Assembly: GCA_020634495.1 (NCBI GenBank)
Contig: JACKBR010000015.1
Coordinates: 31,911 to 95,910 of the forward strand
From: Ardenticatenaceae bacterium
GTDB taxonomy: Bacteria; Chloroflexota; Anaerolineae; Promineifilales; Promineifilaceae
Length of the DNA stretch: 64,000 nucleotides
Reading direction: 5' to 3'
Shown: in pieces, positions 33,999-42,950 of the stretch
Layout of the letters: each line of letters starts with the position of its first letter
How positions within the stretch are numbered: the stretch's first letter is position 1
The notes under the pieces: model-generated
What the model was told of the DNA's origin: nothing
The model's database searches: none
Seen by the model: the letters and a program-made list of their open reading frames with translations, nothing else
Position numbers and translations under genes: made by a program

Positions 33999-34685
33999 TT
34001 ATCCTGCCCGTTTGGTTAGCCAATAGCCCAACCCTGTTACAACCACGCCCAGTAAGAGGGCACCCACACTCATAATCACGCCAATGTCAAACCAAAATTG
34101 TTCAGGGAAAAGGCGAATGAGCGAGTCGGTATAGAAAAATGTCCAGCTGCCGGGCGGGAAGAGCAGCTCGTGAAACTGTACAAAAAAGATGCTCCAGCCT
34201 ACGCCGATAAAAAGGGCAATGGCCGCCAAAATGATGACGGTGGCCAGTCCGCCCTGGTAAAGTGCTCGAAGCCCAACCGGACGCAAAGCTGGTTGGAAGA
34301 GCAAAAATGCCAGACCAAGAATGATGAGAACGGCCGTAATCCACCAAAGCGTGCGAATCCCATCCGTTAAAATCTTCACATCCAGCATGTGGCCAATTTC
34401 CCGCTCGTTGTACAGCGGATCTTCAGAATTGGGAAGGCGCAAATCTTCCAGCAGGTAAATGACGTCCTCCGCTGGCTCTGGCCGCTGCAAGTAGTCCAGC
34501 GTGGCGTGGGCGTAAAACAGCCGCTCTTCCGGCGTAAACCCGTACTGGTCCGGGGCAATGCGCTGATATTCAAACGCAGGATAATCCCAGGCAATCACCG
34601 CCAAAATCATGCCCAGCCCCAGAAAAAATGGCATAGCAACAATGATAATCCATCTGATTATGTTAAGTATCGTTTTATTCTCCAA
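33999..34685 (-). CDS. Lit-like (DUF1461/TIGR01906) integral membrane protein
   Basis: The 228-residue protein has four transmembrane helices and the family landmarks YNEREIGHMLDVKIL after helix 1 and FFVQFHELLFPPGSWTFFY followed by DSLIRLFPEQFWFD between the last helices. The family includes Lit, the lipoprotein intramolecular transacylase that moves an acyl chain to the amino terminus of lipoproteins. The two conserved histidines (HML, FHE) are present. The start is TTG 34685 with GGAG upstream. The many lipoproteins in the window make a lipoprotein-modifying role attractive but unproven. Confidence 0.72.
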   Translation of the reverse strand: MENKTILNIIRWIIIVAMPFFLGLGMILAVIAWDYPAFEYQRIAPDQYGFTPEERLFYAHATLDYLQRPEPAEDVIYLLEDLRLPNSEDPLYNEREIGHMLDVKILTDGIRTLWWITAVLIILGLAFLLFQPALRPVGLRALYQGGLATVIILAAIALFIGVGWSIFFVQFHELLFPPGSWTFFYTDSLIRLFPEQFWFDIGVIMSVGALLLGVVVTGLGYWLTKRAG

Positions 34686-34702
34686 CTTCTTCTCCCTGTT
34701 TT

Positions 34703-34788
34703 TCAGTAATCAGTAAGCCAGTGGTCAGTAATCAGTATTTCCCCACTGACCTACTGATTACTGATTTACTGAATACTGTTTACTGTCC
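34703..34788. repeat. CAGTAATC-unit hairpin repeat, second copy
   Basis: CAGTAATCAGTAAGCCAGTG and GTCAGTAATCAGTA face ACTGATTACTGATTTACTGA and TACTGTTTACTG. It sits between the Lit-like gene's start and the end of the spermidine-synthase-like gene and overlaps the latter's last codons. Related to 15365-15441. Confidence 0.7.
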
Positions 34789-36339
34789 TAATCCGGGCAG
34801 TCCCTCAACGCCTTCACGCAGCAAATGGCCCAGAACCAGGCTGTCGATAATCGTTTCCACGGGCGCGCGCTCGTCAGTGAAAATGACATCGCTGGGATGG
34901 TTGGGGACGGCGCTGGTAACGGCCGTTTCCAAAGCCGCCTTCAGCAAAGGGTCCACGGACTCATCCAGTTCGACAAAGTTTTGCGTGAGCCTGTCCAGCG
35001 TGGTGGGCTGCACCGTGGCCACCAAAATCGTGTTCAGCGAGCCGGGCACATCGATGGCGTGGACGGACGGATAGATCGTTAGCAACGTCGCCGTCATGGC
35101 ATCAATTAACCTGCGGTCCCGCGGGGCACGCCCCACGTTCATGGCCACCACCCCGGTTTCTGTGAGATGATCGCGCACTTCCTCAAAAAACTCTTGCGTG
35201 GTCAGGTGCCAGGGGATGTAGGGCACTTTGTAGGCGTCGATAGTGATGACGTCGTAACGATGTGTGAGCTGGTTTAGTTCGTAACGGCCGTCTCCCACAA
35301 TCAAATTTATATTCGGCTCGTCCAGGGCAAAATAATCAATGCCCGCCTGCACAATTTCGCCATCCAGTTCAATGCCGTCGATAGGCAGACCCTGGCCAAA
35401 CACCCGCGTGTACTGCTTGGGAATGGTGCCTGCCGCCAATCCAATCACCGCCAAACGGTTGATTTCTACCGGTGGCTCATTGAAAAACGGTGCAGCCAGC
35501 ATGATGCTCCACACCGAAACGCGGGGCACTGCGCCCCCGTCACAATAAAACGAATGGTACGCCTGCCCCTCGTTGAGCAGCAAATAGTTGCACTCCCCCT
35601 GCCGCACCACCTGAATGTAGTTGTAAGCTGATTCTGTCTCAAAAATTTGCCCGTCGTACGCTTTGATGCCTCCAGAAGTCCAGGCCAGGGCCACCGGCAG
35701 CAGGATGATGGGCAGCAGCAGGGCTGCAATCCGGCTGCGAGACTGCGTTTGCCACAGGCCACCCAGCCCCACCAGCAGCAAAATCCCGCCAAAAATGAGC
35801 GCCGTCAGCCGCGAACCGGCCAGGGGAATCACCAGCAATACGGGCAAATAGGTGCCCAACAGGCTGCCCCAGGTGGAGATGGCGTAAATTCGGCCGCTGA
35901 TCCGCCCCGCCTCGTTCACATCTTGCACCGCCAGCCGGATGGCAAAGGGGGAGATGCAGCCCAGCAGCGTCACGGGCACGGCCAGGGCAAAGATGACCCC
36001 CACCAGCGAACTGGCAATGGCCCCCACGTTCACAGCCGCCAGGGCGGATGCGGCCGTTTTCAGCAGCACACTCGTGAGCAGCAAGAAAAATACGCTGCTA
36101 AAGCCAGCCCAGGCAACCAGGGCATAGAAGGTTTGGGGATACGGCCGTTTGTCTGCCAGTCGCCCCCCCACAAAATAACCCACCGTCAGGAACAGCAGCA
36201 CCAGGCCAATCACGTTGGCCCACACAATATTTGAGGTTCCGTAAACGGTTTGCAGCATCCGGCTGGTGGTAAACTCAATGGCCAGCGTGCTCATGCCCGC
36301 CACAAAAACCGTCATAAACAAATATCTTCGATTCGTCAC
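34780..36339 (-). CDS. Membrane-fused spermidine-synthase-like protein
   Basis: The N-terminal 215 or so residues hold about seven transmembrane helices (MTVFVAGMSTLAIEFTTSRM, VIGLVLLFLTVGYFVGGRLA). The C-terminal half is a spermidine-synthase-type Rossmann fold with NRLAVIGLAAGTIPKQYTR, INLIVGDGRYELNQLTHRYD and VITIDAY. Such fused MFS-like/polyamine-synthase-like proteins are widespread and mostly uncharacterised. The binding Asp of true spermidine synthases (GGGxG, DxxDPxGP) is not well preserved, as IDAYKVP replaces it. GTG 36339 is the first start and has no clear ribosome binding site; ATG 36315 is an alternative. Confidence 0.82.
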   Translation of the reverse strand: MTNRRYLFMTVFVAGMSTLAIEFTTSRMLQTVYGTSNIVWANVIGLVLLFLTVGYFVGGRLADKRPYPQTFYALVAWAGFSSVFFLLLTSVLLKTAASALAAVNVGAIASSLVGVIFALAVPVTLLGCISPFAIRLAVQDVNEAGRISGRIYAISTWGSLLGTYLPVLLVIPLAGSRLTALIFGGILLLVGLGGLWQTQSRSRIAALLLPIILLPVALAWTSGGIKAYDGQIFETESAYNYIQVVRQGECNYLLLNEGQAYHSFYCDGGAVPRVSVWSIMLAAPFFNEPPVEINRLAVIGLAAGTIPKQYTRVFGQGLPIDGIELDGEIVQAGIDYFALDEPNINLIVGDGRYELNQLTHRYDVITIDAYKVPYIPWHLTTQEFFEEVRDHLTETGVVAMNVGRAPRDRRLIDAMTATLLTIYPSVHAIDVPGSLNTILVATVQPTTLDRLTQNFVELDESVDPLLKAALETAVTSAVPNHPSDVIFTDERAPVETIIDSLVLGHLLREGVEGLPGLGQ

Positions 36340-36430
36340 ATTGAATTTAACGCAGAGACGCGGAGGCGCAGAATGAAAATATCTGCGGTGGTTCCTGTCT
36401 TCAGCTTCCTTTTTCTCGAATTGGCTGGAT
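36340..36430. repeat. Degenerate CAGAGACGCGGAGG repeat region
   Basis: AACGCAGAGACGCGGAGGCG on one side and GTCTTCAGCTTCCTTTTTCT on the other recall the outer parts of the CACAGAGG family. It lies between the start of the membrane-fused synthase and the end of the glycosyltransferase gene. No gene is visible in the spacer. Confidence 0.4.
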
Positions 36431-36494
36431 TATAGCGGGATGGTCGGATTGGCGCAGGTTGTATACCTATGCAAAATTAACAAAGTTGCCCTTG

Positions 36495-38573
36495 TCATTG
36501 GGAAGACATGGTGAATTGGGCTTGCATTTCTACGGCCGTTTTCCGCTCCACGTTCTCAAAAATAATGGTCAATGGTTGGTCGTAGACGATAAAACTTTCA
36601 TCGGCGCGGCCCAAATTGATGCCCGGCTGCTCAGCCAGGTAGGATTGCACCAGGTCTGGCGGCTGCAAATTGGGCCAGCCAAATGTGTCTGGGCGCAGCT
36701 GCCAACCAAACAGCGTCGGAAAACGCCCGGCCACAAAAACAGGTTCGTAGCCCAATTCGCCAGAGAAAAGCAGCTCGTGGTACTGGCTGGACAGCGGGTA
36801 CCGCTCTGGCAAACGGGGCACAGTGCCATAGATTCGATTAGACAAAATGGTCACGTAATCTGCCTCAGCTAGCAGCGCCAAATTTTCGGCCAGCTTCTCT
36901 TCACTGTCGGCCAAATCTGCCCCGGACAACCAACTGAGTTCTGCGCTGGGGTACTCAGAACGGCGGCGCACTTCGCCATTGATGAGCATCGTGCTGGGCA
37001 AGGAATCGTCCCACTGCTCGCTCAGAACCAATGCGCCAGGTTCGGCCTGGCCAAACAGCCATTTCGAGGCAACAACCCAGGGGTGAGGCTGCCAATAAAA
37101 TGTGATGAAGCTGGTGGCGTAGAGAAAGGTGGTGAGGAGTACGGCCGTTCCCCCAACCCACTTCAGCCATTTTTGCCGCCAGCTAAACAGCCAGGCCGCC
37201 GCCCACAGCATCAAAAAGGGCGTCATTGGCTGCAAATAGCGCATGAACTTTACATAAAAACTGCCGGTGGTGAGGAAAAAGGGAACCACCCAGGCGAGGA
37301 GGAGGAGATGGGAGATTGGCAGCCTGCGGTTGCGAGATTGGAGATTAGACAGCTTCAATCTCCAATCTCCAATCTCCAATCTCTTTGTTTCCCGCCAAAT
37401 GGCCCAGCCAAAGCCGCCAAAGGCCAGCGAGCCCAGCAGCCAGCCCATGCCCCAGCGCAGCTGCATCTCAATGAAATAGAGGTAGGGCAGCGTGCCGCTG
37501 TACTGCCGGGTGAAGGGAACATCCCCCGCGCCGCGCACCATGCTGCTTTGGGTGGCAATGTTTGCCACATAGCACGACTTCCAATCGAGGGCTGGGATGG
37601 TGATGGGGCCAATTTGTGTTTCCGGGGCCAAGACCTCACAGCTGAGGTCTAGCACAGCAAAAGGATTGGTGAGGAAAAAGGTGAGGGCGACAACAAAAAC
37701 GGCCGTTCCCAACCATCGCCCCCAATGTTCTCCCAGCCACCACGCCGCCAAGGCCAACGGCACAAACAGCAAAACGGCCGAAAACTTTGAGCCAATCGCC
37801 AAACCGATGAAAACAGAAGCCAGCAGCCAATAAACAGTATTCCGTGAACCGTAATTGGTGATCGGCAGATTTGTGGCGCGAATGTTTTGCGCCTCACCCT
37901 CTTCCCCTCTTTTCTCTCGGTGCTCTCTGTGGCCAGCTTCCACAGCCAAGACCAGGAAAAGCAAGGCGGCTACGGTAAAAAAGGTCTGGTACGGGTCGGA
38001 GATGAAGAAGTGGCTCAGCTGAATGTGCATCACGTTCACGGCCAGGAACGCTGCGGCCAACAGGCCAACCTGAGGAGAAAACAGCCGTTTGCCCAACAAA
38101 TAGATGAGCCAGACGGTGCCCACATCTACCAACGCAGTCAGGGCACGAGAAACGGCCGTTAAATGCCGAAATTCAATCAGCTCCGCCCCATTCAAAATGT
38201 CCCGCGTGAACAGCCAATCGGCTGGAAAAAGGGACAACAAACGCGGCCCCAGCCGTTCCAGCAGGCGCGTGGCCCACACGCCCAGGTACAATGGCACATG
38301 CCCATAGGCAAAATCTCGTGGCGCATCCTGCGGCACCTCGATGCCCTCGCTGGCGGCATCTGGCGGCCAATAAAATGGATTGAATGATGACGTTTTGGGG
38401 GAGAATGCGGTTTGCCAGGAAGACGGCCGTTCAATGGTGGTGGCCACCCAGGTGATGTACCGCTCATCGGGATGGTAATGGTGGTAATCGTCCCAATCAA
38501 TGCCCGTGAAGCGAAAAACGGCCGCAGCCAGCAAAATGAGAGCCAACACCAAATGTTCCTGCCACTTCTTCAT
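36495..38573 (-). CDS. GT39-type membrane glycosyltransferase with repeat-encoded insertions
   Basis: About 692 residues and some ten transmembrane helices. The N-terminal loop GIDWDDYHHYHPDERYITWV carries the acidic pair and HPDE expected for dolichyl/undecaprenyl-phosphate-mannose type (GT39/ArnT-like) enzymes, which move sugars from lipid carriers outside the membrane. Two regions look foreign: HREHREKRGEEGEA plus ATNLPITNYGSRNTVYW (about 37830-37945) and KRLEIGDWRLKLSNLQSRNR (37310-37385). Both are encoded by dispersed repeats yet keep the frame and fall in loops. The ATG at 38573 was chosen for the first helix; upstream the frame runs into a terminator. Confidence 0.82.
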   Translation of the reverse strand: MKKWQEHLVLALILLAAAVFRFTGIDWDDYHHYHPDERYITWVATTIERPSSWQTAFSPKTSSFNPFYWPPDAASEGIEVPQDAPRDFAYGHVPLYLGVWATRLLERLGPRLLSLFPADWLFTRDILNGAELIEFRHLTAVSRALTALVDVGTVWLIYLLGKRLFSPQVGLLAAAFLAVNVMHIQLSHFFISDPYQTFFTVAALLFLVLAVEAGHREHREKRGEEGEAQNIRATNLPITNYGSRNTVYWLLASVFIGLAIGSKFSAVLLFVPLALAAWWLGEHWGRWLGTAVFVVALTFFLTNPFAVLDLSCEVLAPETQIGPITIPALDWKSCYVANIATQSSMVRGAGDVPFTRQYSGTLPYLYFIEMQLRWGMGWLLGSLAFGGFGWAIWRETKRLEIGDWRLKLSNLQSRNRRLPISHLLLLAWVVPFFLTTGSFYVKFMRYLQPMTPFLMLWAAAWLFSWRQKWLKWVGGTAVLLTTFLYATSFITFYWQPHPWVVASKWLFGQAEPGALVLSEQWDDSLPSTMLINGEVRRRSEYPSAELSWLSGADLADSEEKLAENLALLAEADYVTILSNRIYGTVPRLPERYPLSSQYHELLFSGELGYEPVFVAGRFPTLFGWQLRPDTFGWPNLQPPDLVQSYLAEQPGINLGRADESFIVYDQPLTIIFENVERKTAVEMQAQFTMSSQ
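37334..37384. repeat. GGAGATT-unit repeat inside the glycosyltransferase gene, copy 4
   Basis: GAGATTGGAGATTAGACAGC faces CAATCTCCAATCTCCAATCT. It is the same element as at 22456, 24489 and 27053 but lies in the middle of an intact reading frame, where it encodes EIGDWRLKLSN-like sequence in a loop before a membrane helix. Confidence 0.8.
37830..37945. repeat. CACAGAG-type repeat material inside the glycosyltransferase gene
   Basis: Bases 37905-37945 (CTCTTTTCTCTCGGTGCTCT then CTGTGGCC, followed by TTCCACAG) match the ends of the CACAGAGG family. Adjacent bases 37832-37870 (ATTCCGTGAACCGTAATTGG) look like another repeat. Translated in frame as a charged loop. Confidence 0.5.
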
Positions 38574-38613
38574 GCGCAAATTGTATCTTGGCCGCAAACG
38601 TTGGGCGAAAAGC

Positions 38614-38645
38614 AAAAAAAAAGGCTGGAACCAGGTTCCAGCCTT
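38614..38645 (-). terminator. Intrinsic terminator after the L25 gene
   Basis: On the minus strand a perfect 10-bp stem (38636-38645 with 38621-38630, CCAGG-type loop) is followed by a run of nine Ts (the A-run at 38614-38622). It lies 30 bases after the L25 stop codon and before the glycosyltransferase start. Confidence 0.85.
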
Positions 38646-38674
38646 TTGATCCATCATAGTGGATAACAAAGAAA

Positions 38675-39334
38675 TTATTCTTCTTCGTCCTCGTCTGCTT
38701 TGCCTTTCTCGATGATTTCCACAGAATCGGCGGTTGCTTCGAACCCTTCCAATTCTTCCTCTGTTTCCTCTTCTTCCAGGCGGGCGTATTCAAACCGGGC
38801 AATGGTTGTTTCCGGATCGGTTAAAATAGCCACGCCATCTGGTACGGGCAAATCGCCGACAGAAATCGTTTCATCAGCAGATTGCAGCTGGCTTACATCA
38901 ACCTCAATCTCCGCAACCAGGTCATCTGGCAACGCTTCAATTTCTACGCTCGTTAGCGACAACACATCCGAACCCAGGCCATCTTCCATCATTTTGGAAC
39001 GGCCAACCAAAACCAGCGAGGCTTCGGCCGTGATTTTGACCTTCAAGTCAACTTCCTGAAAGTCCACATGGATCAGATCACCCCGCGTTAAATGCTGCTG
39101 AATTTCACGAGCCAACACGGTGCGTGTGTCGCCAGCAACAGAAATATCGATCAGGTTTGTGGTGCCTGCTCGCCGCAAGACACGACGCAGCAATTTATTT
39201 TCTAGCTGAATAGTAACCGGATCGTTGATGCCATAAATAACTGCTGGAATCATCCCGGTACGACGCAACTGCTTCACTTTTTTACCAACAACCGCGCGTG
39301 GTTCGGCGTCGATAGTTAATCTATCATCAGACAT
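38675..39334 (-). CDS. rplY: 50S ribosomal protein L25 (CTC form)
   Basis: The 219-residue protein is the long, two-domain CTC form of L25, which binds 5S rRNA. The N-terminal domain has PRAVVGKKVKQLRRTGMIPA and VIYG, then HVDFQEVDLKVKITAE. The C-terminal TL5 beta domain contains LPDDLVAEIEVDVSQL and SVGDLPVPDGVAILTDPETT. The end is a very acidic tail (EEEETEEELEGFEA, ADEDEEE). ATG 39334 has GAGG nine bases upstream. An intrinsic terminator follows. Confidence 0.93.
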   Translation of the reverse strand: MSDDRLTIDAEPRAVVGKKVKQLRRTGMIPAVIYGINDPVTIQLENKLLRRVLRRAGTTNLIDISVAGDTRTVLAREIQQHLTRGDLIHVDFQEVDLKVKITAEASLVLVGRSKMMEDGLGSDVLSLTSVEIEALPDDLVAEIEVDVSQLQSADETISVGDLPVPDGVAILTDPETTIARFEYARLEEEETEEELEGFEATADSVEIIEKGKADEDEEE

Positions 39335-39611
39335 GATACTAACCTCAGTTTGTAATTTCCTCAAAACGAGGGAGTTTCTACTCGTGGATAATGTTCAACA
39401 AAAAGCCTGCTGGCGGTAAAGCCACAGGCTAGAAGGCAAAGTATATCATTTTCTTTGCAATCGTCAATCAAAAAACGAGCGGCTAATGTAGCAAAATAAA
39501 ACCACTTTAGAATCTATCCAAAAAAGCCACAGAGGAAAAAGAGAATTCAGAGGCTTTGCACCTAAACTCAAAAACCTCTGTGCACTCTGTGGCTAATATT
39601 CGGATAGGTAT
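39335..39611. other. Spacer upstream of the L25 gene
   Basis: It contains an inverted-repeat-poor stretch (39335-39500) in which the L25 promoter should lie, then the 100-bp CACAGAGG element at 39508-39608. GCTGGCGGTAAAGCCACAGG around 39410-39430 forms a small partial hairpin. No gene is visible. Confidence 0.5.
39508..39608. repeat. CACAGAGG repeat (MITE-like), best-preserved copy, inverted
   Basis: Its ends AAAGCCACAGAGG and CTCTGTGGCTAATATTC are inverted copies, and GAATTCAGAGGCTTTGCACC lies inside. The inverse complement aligns along its whole length with 20592-20686. It ends just before the stop codon of the anti-sigma-like gene. Confidence 0.78.
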
Positions 39612-40025
39612 TTATGGCTTTTGGTTCAAACGATAGACCACGTTCAAAAAAGCCGTCCAGAAAAGGCTCGCGACAAAGAAAATTGCCCAGCCCATTCCGG
39701 GTGAATGAAGCCACAACCATTCCACGCCATTCTCATCAAACCGAAAAGCGATTAAAAACAAGGTGGTGGCAACAGCCAGGGCCAGGAATATTTTTTGTTG
39801 CCATAGGAGCTGCCTGGTTTTTTCAAAGGTTATCATTTCCTGCTCTTTATTTAGGGGAACAGGGATTTCCTCAGGCCAATGGCTCCGTTTTGATTGCTCC
39901 ACAAGTTTGGCCAAGGCGGGATCGTCTGCCAAAAATTGCTCAACAACTTTTCGCGTATCCTCACTGGCTTCTTTAGCCAGATAAATTGGCAATAAATCTA
40001 AAATAACATCTCGGCTAATTTTCAT
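39612..40025 (-). CDS. Putative anti-sigma factor, membrane-bound
   Basis: The 137-residue protein has a cytoplasmic N-terminal part (ISRDVILDLLPIYLAKEASE, VVEQFLADDPALAKLVE) of the kind found before the helix of anti-sigma factors, but without the HxxxCxxC zinc motif. Two transmembrane helices follow (IFLALAVATTLFLIAFRF, MGWAIFFVASLFWTAFLNVV). It overlaps the ECF sigma gene by four bases (ATGA), the usual arrangement of a sigma/anti-sigma pair. The assignment rests mainly on that context. Confidence 0.65.
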   Translation of the reverse strand: MKISRDVILDLLPIYLAKEASEDTRKVVEQFLADDPALAKLVEQSKRSHWPEEIPVPLNKEQEMITFEKTRQLLWQQKIFLALAVATTLFLIAFRFDENGVEWLWLHSPGMGWAIFFVASLFWTAFLNVVYRLNQKP

Positions 40026-40519
40026 TTTTCAGACACCTCCCAGGCCAGGCGAACGGCCGTTAATTTCAAACGCGCCCGATGAACTTTTACCTTAGCAGCA
40101 GACAATGAGATGCCCAAGACACGGGCAATTTCTGCATAGGGCAATCCATGCTGCACCCGCAGCACCAGGGCCGCCCGGTCACTTTCCGGCATCTTTTGCA
40201 ACTGCTGCAAAACATCTGTTAGCGCCAGCCGGTTTTCTACCACAGCCTGCGGCCCGCTGTAAGTTTGCTGGGCGGCTTGCGCCAAACTGACCTGGCGTTT
40301 TTGCCGGCGATGCTGCTGCAAATATAGGTTACGGGCGATTGTAAAAAGGTAAGCTTTAATCGTCTCAGTTTGTATTTTGCGGCTGTGCGCCCAGGCACGC
40401 ACAAATGTCTCCGAAGTAATGTCTTCAGCTTCAGCCGGATCACCCGACAGCCACAGGGCAAACCGGTACACATCTGGCGCATAACGTTTGTACAAATCGT
40501 GAAAAGCAGCTTGGTTCAT
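40022..40519 (-). CDS. ECF-type RNA polymerase sigma factor
   Basis: The 165-residue protein has sigma region 2 (FHDLYKRYAPDVYRFALWLS, GDPAEAEDITSETFVRAW, ETIKAYLFTIARNLYLQQHR) and region 4 (LQQLQKMPESDRAALVLRVQ, LPYAEIARVLGISLSAAKVK). It lacks region 3, as expected for group IV (ECF) sigma factors. The co-translated membrane protein downstream is probably its anti-sigma factor. Its target genes are unknown; an autoregulated promoter in the 97 bases before 40617 is possible. Confidence 0.9.
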   Translation of the reverse strand: MNQAAFHDLYKRYAPDVYRFALWLSGDPAEAEDITSETFVRAWAHSRKIQTETIKAYLFTIARNLYLQQHRRQKRQVSLAQAAQQTYSGPQAVVENRLALTDVLQQLQKMPESDRAALVLRVQHGLPYAEIARVLGISLSAAKVKVHRARLKLTAVRLAWEVSEK

Positions 40520-40616
40520 AACGGTGACTCTATTAATAATATGCAGCAGCAGGCAAAAAGTTACAAAACGGGCTAAGATTGGGGAAAATGGTAACTGTTT
40601 GTTAAAGGAGTCTATG

Positions 40617-40820
40617 ATGCAGCCGGATTTACTGGATATTCTATTATTTTTGTTTGGCGGCTACTATTTGGTTTCTGTTATTTTCAAGCCTGCTATCTTT
40701 TGGAAAAGCGGCCGTATTGTGCGCACCAGAGACATCATGGGTGATCAAAAAACCTTGATTATGTACGGTGCGTTGGGCGTGCTAATGATTGGTTTAGGAG
40801 TTTGGTTTAGTCTTACCTGA
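40617..40820 (+). CDS. Small two-helix membrane protein
   Basis: The 67-residue product has two hydrophobic helices (LLDILLFLFGGYYLVSVIF, LIMYGALGVLMIGLGVWFSL) joined by a short charged loop with GRIVRTRD. The second of two adjacent ATGs is spaced six bases from AAAGGAG. It is divergent from the ECF sigma gene and 33 bases upstream of argH. No known family. Confidence 0.6.
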   Translation: MQPDLLDILLFLFGGYYLVSVIFKPAIFWKSGRIVRTRDIMGDQKTLIMYGALGVLMIGLGVWFSLT

Positions 40821-40853
40821 TTTTTATTGTTCTGAGGAGTAAAGGAATTTGAG

Positions 40854-42230
<1,377 letters not shown>

Positions 42231-42322
42231 CAAGTTTAGTTAGCTGCGCAGCCGCAAAAGTCAATTAGCAAATACAATTAAGCTGGCTCTTTAGCTCCCC
42301 AGCCCATGCAGCAATTGGCAGC

Positions 42323-42709
42323 TCATGAAGACGGAATATTTTGCAGCACTTCACGAATAGTGTGAATTAATTGGTCACGGCTGATTGGTTTGCCCAGGTA
42401 ACGGGTTGCGCCCGCAGCCATGCCCAGCTTTACCGCTTCTGAGCCAGTTCTGGCGCTGAGCAAAATAATGGGGAGAAGTGAGGTTTCTGGCTGTTCCCGC
42501 AGCTTTTTACAAACTGTAAGGCCGTCCAGGTTAGGCATCATCACATCCAACAATAAGACATCTGGAAGCTCTTCTGCCAGAATCATTAAAGCTTTTAACC
42601 CATCTTCGGCTTCAGAAATTTCAAACCCGGCTCGTTCCAGCATTAAACGCAGCAAATTTCGGGTCATTGGTTCATCATCAACAATTAGAACGCGAGGATT
42701 CAAGATCAT
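42323..42709 (-). CDS. Single-domain response regulator
   Basis: The 128-residue protein is a lone receiver: VLIVDDEPMTRNLLRLMLER, phospho-acceptor Asp in PDVLLLDVMMPNLDGL, ILLSART and YLGKPIS. There is no output domain, so it probably acts by protein contact. ATG 42709 lies only one base after AGGAG, and a TTG six bases on (42703) is better spaced. It is divergent from a receiver-CpaE fusion. Confidence 0.9.
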   Translation of the reverse strand: MILNPRVLIVDDEPMTRNLLRLMLERAGFEISEAEDGLKALMILAEELPDVLLLDVMMPNLDGLTVCKKLREQPETSLLPIILLSARTGSEAVKLGMAAGATRYLGKPISRDQLIHTIREVLQNIPSS

Positions 42710-42950
42710 TCTCCTGCTGTGTGGAAATTGTAGGTCGTGGGGAAGACCTTATCAATGTTTCAAAGGCAAGGCAAGGTCGTTTTCCACCCAGTCTCAATCA
42801 ATAATGATTAGTTTACCTACCACCAGTTACAGCCGACCTTACAAGGTACTATTTCCAAAGAAACTTTAACAATACGCCAACGCCTTTTAAGCAAACCAAT
42901 CGGGTAAATGTAATCCTTTTTGTAACCCCTTTCCACTATATTTTGACCTT
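42710..42950. other. Divergent spacer between two receiver-domain genes
   Basis: About 240 bases with no gene. A TATTTTGACC and TTTCCACTATATTTTG run before 42951 may include a -10-like TATATT. No repeat or strong hairpin was seen. Confidence 0.4.

Noticed and set aside
36574..38669. Start of the glycosyltransferase at 38669 or other upstream codons
   Set aside because: That extension would translate the L25 terminator hairpin and A-run. ATG 38573 begins right before the first helix.
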